DNA of 9,123 nucleotides from Bacteroidota bacterium (GTDB taxonomy: Bacteria > Bacteroidota > Bacteroidia > Bacteroidales > Prolixibacteraceae): assembly GCA_030691295.1 (NCBI GenBank), contig JAUYEQ010000111.1:1-9123 (forward strand), read 5' to 3'. The position numbers and the translations under genes were made by a program. A model generated the notes under the pieces. That model was not told the DNA's origin, searched no databases, and worked only from the letters and a program-made list of their open reading frames with translations. Of the stretch, positions 1-5,207 are shown piece after piece. The first letter of the stretch is position 1, and the number at the start of each line of letters is the position of its first letter.

Positions 1-77
1 ACTTCTAAAATACTCATTATCAATTTAATAAGCAAGCTATCTTTTATCTTTTTCAAAGCAAATCGCTCAATTTAGGT

Positions 78-1295
78 AATAATTCAAAAAAGAGAAAAGA
101 GCTGCTGAAACACCTGATTCTTCAGCTACACAGTGGCGAAGCGCCTGAAATAGTAAGAAAACGGCTGATCGACCTTCTGCAATCGGTTCCTTACGATGAA
201 GTGGTTGAGGTGGAGCAGGAACTGATTGCCGAAGGGTTGCCGGTTGAAGAAGTGTTGCGCCTCTGCGACATCCATTCGATGGTGCTCGACGGACACATCG
301 ATCAGTCCGGCGCCAAATCCATTCCTGATGGCCATCCGGCTGACACATTCAAGAAAGAGAACATTGAACTGGGCAAAGTGATCGGCGACCTTAACCAGTT
401 ATTTGACCAGGCCGATTCGCTGAAACAGGAAGAGTTAACCAACTGGCTGATTGCTGTTCATGGTAAATTCAACAGTCTGATGGACGTTGACAAACATTAC
501 CTCCGGAAAGAATACCTTGTGTTTCCATTTCTTGAAAAGTACGAAATAACCGGCCCGCCCAAAGTAATGTGGGGAAAACACGACGAAATCAGGTTGCTCA
601 TCAAAACATCGATCGATGCGGTGCGTACCCACGAGGGAATTTCTCTGGAAGAACTGAAGACTTTGATTGATCTGGTTCTTCGTCCGGCGGTAAATGGCGT
701 TGACGATATGATCGGAAAAGAGGAGGCGATTTTGTTGCCGATGTGCATGGATACGCTCACCGATCAGGATTGGTGGGCAGTTTACGAACAAACCATGGAA
801 TTCGGATTTTGTCTTTACGATCCGCAAGTGGAGTGGAAACCGGAGAACGTTGATGTGAGCGAGGTCACTTTCAATACAAAAAACAGTATCGGTTTATCAA
901 CAGGAAGTTTCGACCTGAATGAACTGGAAGCGCTGTTTAAAGCACTGCCCATCGACATCACTTTTGTGGATAAAAACGACAAGGTGAAGTTTTTTAGCCT
1001 TGGAGCCGACCGCATTTTCAACCGTAACCGGGCCATTATCGGACGCGATGTCAGGATGTGTCATCCACCTTCCAGCGTTCACGTTGTCGATCAGATTCTC
1101 GAAGATTTTAAAAGCGGTAAGGAAACCAGTGCGTCTTTCTGGATTAACATGCACGGACGGTTTATTTATATCGAATATTTTGCACTTCGCGGAAAAGAGG
1201 GCGACTACCTTGGAACCATTGAGTTTACCCAGGATTTAACACACCTTCGCCAGTTGGAGGGAGAACAACGGTTGCTGGCTTATTCAAAAAAATAA
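78..1295 (+). CDS. DUF438 / hemerythrin / PAS domain protein, start unresolved
   Basis: Three regions in order: an N-terminal DUF438 segment (about 78-340), a hemerythrin-like HHE helical region, and a C-terminal PAS domain of the PAS_10 type. Numbering from the GTG at 201, hemerythrin-type residues are H87, H99, E104 and H127. The last helix reads GKEEAILLP, so a lysine (K173) sits where many HHE domains have a ligand histidine. The PAS domain (about 245-355) contains the striking CHPPSSVH at 287-294. No kinase or DNA-binding domain is visible, so it is probably a soluble cytoplasmic sensor or iron-binding protein for O2, NO or redox state; that role is inferred. The frame is open from 9, and family-like sequence begins near 78 (NNSKKRKELLKHLI), but no in-frame ATG, GTG or TTG occurs before GTG 201, which would cut off part of DUF438. 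The next gene follows 3 bases after the stop, indicating an operon. Family identity is firm; start and function are not. Confidence 0.85.
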   Translation, partial: NNSKKRKELLKHLILQLHSGEAPEIVRKRLIDLLQSVPYDEVVEVEQELIAEGLPVEEVLRLCDIHSMVLDGHIDQSGAKSIPDGHPADTFKKENIELGKVIGDLNQLFDQADSLKQEELTNWLIAVHGKFNSLMDVDKHYLRKEYLVFPFLEKYEITGPPKVMWGKHDEIRLLIKTSIDAVRTHEGISLEELKTLIDLVLRPAVNGVDDMIGKEEAILLPMCMDTLTDQDWWAVYEQTMEFGFCLYDPQVEWKPENVDVSEVTFNTKNSIGLSTGSFDLNELEALFKALPIDITFVDKNDKVKFFSLGADRIFNRNRAIIGRDVRMCHPPSSVHVVDQILEDFKSGKETSASFWINMHGRFIYIEYFALRGKEGDYLGTIEFTQDLTHLRQLEGEQRLLAYSKK

Positions 1296-1298
1296 AGT

Positions 1299-1811
1299 AT
1301 GATTGAAATTACACCAAAAACAAAAGTGGGCGAATTGCTGGACAACTTTCCGCAACTGGAAGATGTATTGTTACAGATTTCGCCTGCTTTTGCCAGTTTG
1401 AAAAACCCCATTTTGCGGCGAACAGTTGCAAAAGTCGCCGCGTTGCAACAGGCTGCGGCCATCGGGGGAGTAAAAGTAGAAGAACTCGTGAACCGGCTGC
1501 GCAGGGAAGTTGGACAGGAACCGCTCTTTGGCGATGCCGATTCGGAATATCTGTCGGGCGAGCCGCCACAGTGGTTCGATGCTACAAAAGTTGTTTTACG
1601 CTTCGATGCCTGCGAGGTCATCCAATCGGGTGGCAGTCCGATGAACCAGATTCTGGAACAAACCAAAACCTTGAACGAAGGCGAAATTTATGAACTGATT
1701 ACACCGTTCGTTCCAGCCCCGATAATCGACATGCTCAAACAAAAAGGGTTTAACGCAGCTTCGGTAAAAAGCGGCTCAACTGTTGCAAACTGGGTAATCA
1801 AAACACCCTGA
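1299..1811 (+). CDS. DUF1858-DUF2249 domain protein
   Basis: A 170-residue soluble protein with no signal peptide or membrane segment. Residues 2-65 match the DUF1858 pattern (ITPKTKVGELLDNFPQLEDVL, then a helical region with LKNPILRRTVAKVAAL). Residues about 95-168 resemble DUF2249 (FDACEVI, then a helix, LNEGEIYELITPF, and MLKQKGF). DUF1858 occurs beside or fused to ScdA/RIC-type iron-sulphur repair and hybrid-cluster proteins, and DUF2249 occurs in small proteins near denitrification and NO-handling genes; neither has a settled biochemical function. The ATG lies 3 bases after the upstream stop, so the two genes are very likely co-transcribed and translationally coupled. There is no clear Shine-Dalgarno, which is normal in this phylum. 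Both partners point to handling or sensing of iron redox or nitrosative stress, but this comes from domain company only. Confidence 0.85.
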   Translation: MIEITPKTKVGELLDNFPQLEDVLLQISPAFASLKNPILRRTVAKVAALQQAAAIGGVKVEELVNRLRREVGQEPLFGDADSEYLSGEPPQWFDATKVVLRFDACEVIQSGGSPMNQILEQTKTLNEGEIYELITPFVPAPIIDMLKQKGFNAASVKSGSTVANWVIKTP

Positions 1812-1909
1812 GATCGTTTGTGCAATTACCTTTCAGATGCTCTTGCATCATTTCAGAATTTTCGCCAACTTAGACCCCTGAACCATTTAACCTAAAACCA
1901 TTTGATACC

Positions 1910-3016
1910 ATGACTAAACCAACCACTTTCCTTATTCTATTCATCTCCATTTTCTTCCTGAATACAACATTTGCGCAAACTGTTGCCAAAGACGAACTGC
2001 CCGTGAGGGGATTTTGCATTGCGGCTCCCGGTGCAGACAGGGTCGATGATTTTGTGAAGTTCATTGCCGAAGAACTGGCATCGAGAAAAGTAAATACCCT
2101 GATTTTGCGGGTCGATTACAATTTCCAGTACGAAAGCCATCCTGAATTGCGCGATCCAAGGGCACTTTCGAAAACTGATGTAAAAAAGCTGGTCGATGTT
2201 TGCCGCAAAAATCAGATTCAGATTATTCCGCAGGTCAATTTGCTCGGCCATCAATCGTGGGCTGGAAAAACCGGTAATCTGCTTGAAGTTTATCCGCAAT
2301 TCGACGAAACGCCGCATGTAAAAATGCCCGAAAAATACGAATGGCCCAATGCCGACGGACTCTATTGCAAAAGTTATTGTCCGTTGCATCCTGATGTGCA
2401 TAAAATTGTTTTTGCATTGATGGATGAGATTTGCGATGCTTTCGAAACCAATGCTTTCCATGCCGGAATGGACGAAGTTTTTTACATTGGCGACGACAAA
2501 TGTCCACGTTGTTCGGGAAAAGACAAAGCAGAATTATTTGCCGGCGAATTGAACCTGATTCGCAATCATCTGGCACTTAAAAACCGGAAACTGTGGATAT
2601 GGGGCGACCGACTGATCGATGGAAAAACCACCGGAATGGGAATGTGGGAAGCGAGCATGAACAACACACACCGTGCCATCGACCTGATTTACAAAGATGT
2701 GGTGATTTGTGACTGGCATTACGAACGCCCCGACCAGACTGCCGTTTATTTTGCCACCAAAGGATTCAACGTAATAACCTGTCCATGGCGAAATCCAGAA
2801 AATGCGGTAAAACAAACGCAGGATATGTTCCGGTTCCGGGCTTCGGTTACTCCTGAAATGAAAGACCGTTTTCAGGGAATGATGCAGACGGTATGGTCAG
2901 GCGCCGAACAATTTATGGACGAATTTTATGGCCGCAAAACCGACGAGAAACAAGGCGTAAACACATCGAGCAACTGCTTCAAGGCCATGTTCGCTGAAAT
3001 TGAAAATCACAAATAA
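1910..3016 (+). CDS. Secreted family 20-like glycoside hydrolase
   Basis: A 368-residue exported protein that looks like the catalytic TIM barrel of glycoside hydrolase family 20 (beta-N-acetylhexosaminidase type). Residues 1-23 form a signal peptide: a short N-region, the hydrophobic stretch FLILFISIFFL, and likely cleavage after a small residue near TFA-Q. The barrel carries VNTLILRVDYNF (61-72), IIPQVNLLGHQSW (105-117), and HAGMDEVF (184-191). D188-E189 correspond to the Asp-Glu pair of GH20, where Glu is the acid and Asp assists the substrate acetamido group. The usual HxGGDE here reads HAGMDE. Downstream are LWIWGD (228-233) and a Trp-rich C-terminal part. C198 and C201 (CPRC) follow the active site and could form a disulphide or bind metal. 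It lacks the usual N-terminal GH20b domain and is shorter than typical hexosaminidases, so true substrate specificity is open. A membrane acyltransferase gene follows on the same strand. Confidence 0.8.
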   Translation: MTKPTTFLILFISIFFLNTTFAQTVAKDELPVRGFCIAAPGADRVDDFVKFIAEELASRKVNTLILRVDYNFQYESHPELRDPRALSKTDVKKLVDVCRKNQIQIIPQVNLLGHQSWAGKTGNLLEVYPQFDETPHVKMPEKYEWPNADGLYCKSYCPLHPDVHKIVFALMDEICDAFETNAFHAGMDEVFYIGDDKCPRCSGKDKAELFAGELNLIRNHLALKNRKLWIWGDRLIDGKTTGMGMWEASMNNTHRAIDLIYKDVVICDWHYERPDQTAVYFATKGFNVITCPWRNPENAVKQTQDMFRFRASVTPEMKDRFQGMMQTVWSGAEQFMDEFYGRKTDEKQGVNTSSNCFKAMFAEIENHK

Positions 3017-3025
3017 TATCAAGAG

Positions 3026-3071
3026 CCTCATCCCCAACCCTTCTCCCAAGGAGAAGGGAGTTAGGCGACTG
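3026..3071. repeat. GC-rich palindromic intergenic element
   Basis: A compact inverted repeat between the glycoside hydrolase and acyltransferase genes. The core is a perfect 9-base stem, CCCTTCTCC (3038-3046) against GGAGAAGGG (3050-3058), around the 3-base loop CAA. Imperfect outer arms extend it to about 46 bases. It resembles the REP-like palindromes of the form CCTCACCCC...GGGGTGAGG scattered through many genomes of this phylum (recognised from memory). No T-tract follows, so it is not a standard terminator, although the hairpin could stabilise the upstream mRNA end. Confidence 0.75.
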
Positions 3072-3110
3072 AAATTCTGAAAGTTTGATGCTATAAATAC
3101 CTAAGTTCTT

Positions 3111-4331
3111 ATGTCAAAAAATAAGCGTGAAAGTGCCGGTTCTTTCTCCCCTCCTTCGGAGGGGGCGGGGGAGGCTCCGAACCGTATTTTCTCCATCGAT
3201 GTATTCAGGGCAATCACCATGTTGCTGATGATTTTTGTAAACGATTTCTGGTCGTTAACAGGTATTCCTGACTGGCTCCAACATGCAGAAGCCAAACAGG
3301 ATTTTCTGGGCTTTTCCGACATCATTTTTCCTTGTTTCCTTTTTATCGTCGGAATGTCGATTCCTTATGCCATCCGCAACCGGGTTGGAAAAGGCGAAAA
3401 TAACCTGAAGATTTTGGCACATATCCTGATCCGGTCGCTGGCCTTGCTGGTAATGGGACTTTTCACCGTCAATATAACTGATCTGAATGTAGAGGTTTCG
3501 GGCCTGAGCCGCCAATGGTTTCAAATACTGATGGTAGCAGGATTCTTCCTGATCTGGAATGTTTATCCAAAATCGAACGACTGGAAAAAATACCTTTTCG
3601 CCGGAATGCAACTCGCCGGGATCGCGCTTTTAGTTGCATTGTTCCTCGTTTTCAAAGGTGGCGAAGATGGCTCGGCAAGCATGACTCCGCAATGGTGGGG
3701 AATTCTGGGACTCATTGGCTGGACCTATCTGATTTCGGCGCCCATCTATCTTTTCGTACGAAAATCGACCGTGCTTATTCTTGGTGCGTGGCTACTTTTT
3801 ACTTTGCTGAACATTGCTGAACATGCCGGTTGGCTGAAAACTCCCATTCCCGGAGGTGGCGCATTTCAAGGTTTTGCATTTGCCGGAATCGCAGCCAGCC
3901 TTCTGCTCGACCGCGCCACCGATCCTGAAAAACGCAAAAAGCTACCTCTATTTTATATCGGAACCGGAATTCTTTTACTGATTGGCGGAATGGTTTTGCG
4001 TAATTTTTTCATCATCTCGAAAATTCAGGCAACCCCAAGCTGGGTGTTTTTGTGCAATGCCATTGCATTCGGATTTTTTGCCCTGATTTATTTTGTGGCC
4101 GATCTGAAAGGAAAAGCCAGTTGGTTCGACCTGATAAAACCTGCCGGAACCAGCACCCTTACCTGTTACCTCATTCCGTATGTTTATTACAGTCTGGCAA
4201 CCTATGCGTTTACACTGCCCGTCTTCCTGAAAACAGGTATCATCGGTCTAGGCAAATCAATGGTTTATGCGCTGATTATTATCGGCATCACCGCTCTGTT
4301 GGGAAAGGTGAAAGTAAAGTTGAAGATATAG
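3111..4331 (+). CDS. Membrane acyltransferase, DUF5009 / HGSNAT-like
   Basis: A 406-residue polytopic inner-membrane protein with roughly eleven or twelve hydrophobic segments (about 31-47, 69-87, 101-121, 137-152, 161-181, 196-216, 219-236, 253-267, 281-302, 312-330, 345-365, 384-399). The first conserved block, RIFSIDVFRAITMLLMIFVN (25-44), then LQHAE around H58 and FSDIIFPCFLFIVGMSIPYA (68-87), match the DUF5009 / heparan-alpha-glucosaminide N-acetyltransferase family. Relatives pass an acetyl group from cytoplasmic acetyl-CoA across the membrane to an amino sugar, and H58 is a candidate relay residue. Placement after a GH20-like hydrolase fits hexosamine metabolism, but the substrate is inferred. 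Residues 11-22 (SFSPPSEGAGEA) are encoded by a palindromic element, so this part of the cytoplasmic tail is probably an insertion. The 3' end is partly duplicated at 5017-5079. The ATG at 3111 is the only start preceding the first conserved block closely. Confidence 0.85.
   Translation: MSKNKRESAGSFSPPSEGAGEAPNRIFSIDVFRAITMLLMIFVNDFWSLTGIPDWLQHAEAKQDFLGFSDIIFPCFLFIVGMSIPYAIRNRVGKGENNLKILAHILIRSLALLVMGLFTVNITDLNVEVSGLSRQWFQILMVAGFFLIWNVYPKSNDWKKYLFAGMQLAGIALLVALFLVFKGGEDGSASMTPQWWGILGLIGWTYLISAPIYLFVRKSTVLILGAWLLFTLLNIAEHAGWLKTPIPGGGAFQGFAFAGIAASLLLDRATDPEKRKKLPLFYIGTGILLLIGGMVLRNFFIISKIQATPSWVFLCNAIAFGFFALIYFVADLKGKASWFDLIKPAGTSTLTCYLIPYVYYSLATYAFTLPVFLKTGIIGLGKSMVYALIIIGITALLGKVKVKLKI
3141..3176. 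repeat. Palindromic element inside a coding region
   Basis: A GC-rich inverted repeat at the start of the acyltransferase gene. The core stem is CCCCTCC (3148-3154) against GGAGGGG (3158-3164) with the loop TTC; the G-rich arm continues as GCGGGGGAGG (3165-3174). It is read without frameshift or stop as residues 11-22 of the protein. Composition contrasts sharply with the surrounding AT-richer sequence. It is related in style to the palindrome about 100 bases upstream, but the two are not copies of one another. Confidence 0.7.
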
Positions 4332-4353
4332 GGGATTGGGATATAAACAACCG

Positions 4354-4387
4354 TAAAGATTGGTTTAATCAATCTTTATGCTTTTTT
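4354..4387 (+). terminator. Rho-independent terminator after the acyltransferase gene
   Basis: A perfect 9-base stem TAAAGATTG (4354-4362) and CAATCTTTA (4370-4378) encloses a 7-base loop, and six T residues follow at 4382-4387. It begins 22 bases after the acyltransferase stop codon. The stop codon of the convergent DUF2442 gene (4365-4367) lies in the loop, so the two transcription units meet here. The stem is AT-rich, and there is only a weak A-rich tract on the left side, so it should work mainly for the + strand. Confidence 0.65.
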
Positions 4388-4604
4388 GATATAAAATCTC
4401 CGGGTCAAAATCAGCTTCATTTTCCCATTCAATTGAATCGAAACTTGTTTTTACCGTTCTAAATATTCTTAAATCCTTTAGCTCCTGAAATATTCCAAAA
4501 TCAAGATATGGTTTCATATCAAATTCCCTTTTCTCTCCATTTTCAAAGGTCAGGAGTAAGCGGTAATTCTCCAGAGGTTTTACATCTTTTATTGAAAGGT
4601 ACAT
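4365..4604 (-). CDS. DUF2442 domain protein
   Basis: A 79-residue protein with the DUF2442 pattern: an N-terminal strand pair around YRLLLTFENGEKREFD (14-29), then LDFGIFQELKD (34-44), F48, V51, IEW (58-60), DFDPEILY (65-72). It is the downstream gene of a pair, starting 6 bases after the DUF4160 stop. DUF2442 and DUF4160 genes frequently sit together in bacterial genomes, and the arrangement (two small genes, short gap, own promoter, sporadic distribution) resembles a toxin-antitoxin module; no activity is demonstrated by the sequence. Which of the two would be the toxin cannot be read from it. There is no signal peptide, membrane segment or obvious catalytic motif. Family assignment is good, function unknown. 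Confidence 0.82.
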   Translation of the reverse strand: MYLSIKDVKPLENYRLLLTFENGEKREFDMKPYLDFGIFQELKDLRIFRTVKTSFDSIEWENEADFDPEILYQKSIKID

Positions 4605-4610
4605 TTTCTG

Positions 4611-4877
4611 CTATTTTAAAGGGTCAATTTGAAATGGTTTTTCTCCATTCTGACAAAGTTTCCAATCTGCCAATAATTCGTCACGATGTATCTCAATCCA
4701 AGCCTGGATCAATCGTAACTGTCGAGAAGGTATTTGTCCCTCAATTATTTCACAGTCCTGAATTCTAATTGTAGTTTTAAAATCTTGATAATAAGCATGA
4801 ACGTGAGGAGGATTATGCTCTTTTGGCGCATAATACATCCTTATTATTATTCCGAAAAACATTGAAATTGTCGGCAT
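4611..4877 (-). CDS. DUF4160 domain protein
   Basis: An 88-residue protein with the full DUF4160 signature: MPTISMFFGIIIRMYY at the N-terminus, EHNPPHVHAYY at 20-30, IIEGQIPSRQLRLIQAW (44-60), and IHRDELLADW (63-72). The invariant HxPPHxH cluster (H21, H25, H27) looks like a metal or nucleic-acid contact site, though its role is not established. It is the first gene of a two-gene operon with DUF2442, both on the strand opposite to their neighbours. A TATATTTG box lies 18-25 bases upstream of the ATG, overlapped by an inverted repeat that could serve autoregulation. Possible alternatives to a toxin-antitoxin role are a small regulatory or phage-defence accessory pair. Confidence 0.85.
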   Translation of the reverse strand: MPTISMFFGIIIRMYYAPKEHNPPHVHAYYQDFKTTIRIQDCEIIEGQIPSRQLRLIQAWIEIHRDELLADWKLCQNGEKPFQIDPLK

Positions 4878-4887
4878 ATCTCATCAT

Positions 4888-4927
4888 ATTTGTCCAAATA
4901 TACAAATCTTATCAGTATTCCTAAAAT
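4888..4927 (-). promoter_or_regulatory. Promoter and possible operator of the DUF4160/DUF2442 pair
   Basis: Read on the - strand, TATATTTG (4902 down to 4895) matches the Bacteroidota -7 box TAnnTTTG exactly, and ATTTTAG (4927 down to 4921), 18 bases upstream, is a weak -33 element. Transcription would start near 4888-4890, leaving a leader of about 12 bases. An inverted repeat ATTTGT (4888-4893) and ACAAAT (4902-4907) with an 8-base spacer straddles the -7 box, a position suited to repression by a cassette product. The promoter is reasonably supported; the operator is speculative. Confidence 0.45.
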
Positions 4928-5016
4928 GCCTGATGACAGACTTCATGAGATTGCAACCAACTTTCATAACCAGCAATGTAATCTGATGCCTTCTACCATA
5001 AATTTTTGCACTTTTA

Positions 5017-5079
5017 GTATTCCTGAAAACCGGCACAATCGGTCTCGGCAAATCAATGGTTTATGCGCTGATTAATATC
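5017..5079 (+). pseudogene. Diverged copy of the acyltransferase gene 3' end
   Basis: These 63 bases match 4221-4283 of the acyltransferase gene at 56 positions. Translated in the matching frame they read VFLKTGTIGLGKSMVYALIN against VFLKTGIIGLGKSMVYALII. Four of the seven differences are silent third-position changes (GTC/GTA, ACA/ACC, GGT/GGC, CTA/CTC), which suggests that the copy diverged while it was still a working gene. Weaker in-frame similarity may reach back to about 5005 (FALL). Homology ends after 5079, before the equivalent of the stop codon. No start or other part of the gene is found upstream within 4878-5004. Confidence 0.75.
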
Positions 5080-5130
5080 CGTACTAATCTTTCTTTCAAT
5101 CTACATTTCGTTCCCGATTACCCTAAAAAA

Positions 5131-5162
5131 TTTTGCTTATTTTTAAGCGCAACCTTTTTTTG
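5131..5162 (+). promoter_or_regulatory. Candidate promoter of the T9SS cargo gene
   Basis: TTTTG (5131-5135) and TTTTTTTG (5155-5162) are separated by 19 bases, the spacing expected for the -33 (TTTG) and -7 (TAnnTTTG) elements of the phylum's primary sigma factor. The -7 box differs from consensus at its second base. Transcription would begin around 5168, giving a leader of about 40 bases that includes a 7-base inverted repeat (TGAAGAT at 5177-5183, ATCTTCA at 5188-5194). No Shine-Dalgarno is seen before the ATG at 5208. Confidence 0.35.
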
Positions 5163-5207
5163 AGTTGACACGTCTATGAAGATATCAATCTTCAAAAAAC
5201 TGATCTT

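Larger units (their letters stand above)
4878..5207. other. Gene-free region between the cassette and the PKD gene
   Basis: This stretch of 330 bases holds the divergent promoter of the DUF4160/DUF2442 pair, the acyltransferase gene fragment at 5017-5079, and a possible promoter for the PKD protein near 5131-5162. From about 4930 to 5004 nothing could be assigned. A 61-codon open frame (4890-5075) is not credible as a gene because its C-terminal part is the gene fragment read in another frame. Confidence 0.6.

Noticed and set aside
201..203. GTG as the true start of the DUF438 protein
   Set aside because: It is the first legal start in the frame, but family-like sequence reaches upstream to about 78; accepting it would remove a large part of DUF438.
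1827..1834. TACCTTTC as a -7 box for the glycoside hydrolase gene
   Set aside because: It is one base from consensus, but no -33 element lies at suitable distance and the leader would be about 75 bases; too weak to list.
1836..1849. GATGC-TCTT-GCATC hairpin after the DUF1858 gene as a terminator
   Set aside because: The stem has only 5 pairs and no proper T-tract follows.
4914..5024. AGTATTCCT repeated at 4914 and 5016 as insertion target-site duplications
   Set aside because: Nine bases, but both copies lie on the same side of the cassette and the second is part of the gene-end copy, so it does not bracket an element.
4890..5075. A 61-codon open frame on the + strand
   Set aside because: Its C-terminal part is the duplicated acyltransferase fragment in a shifted frame, and it overlaps the cassette promoter.
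5177..5194. TGAAGAT/ATCTTCA inverted repeat before the PKD gene
   Set aside because: Seven pairs in AT-rich sequence are easily expected by chance and no family link supports an operator.
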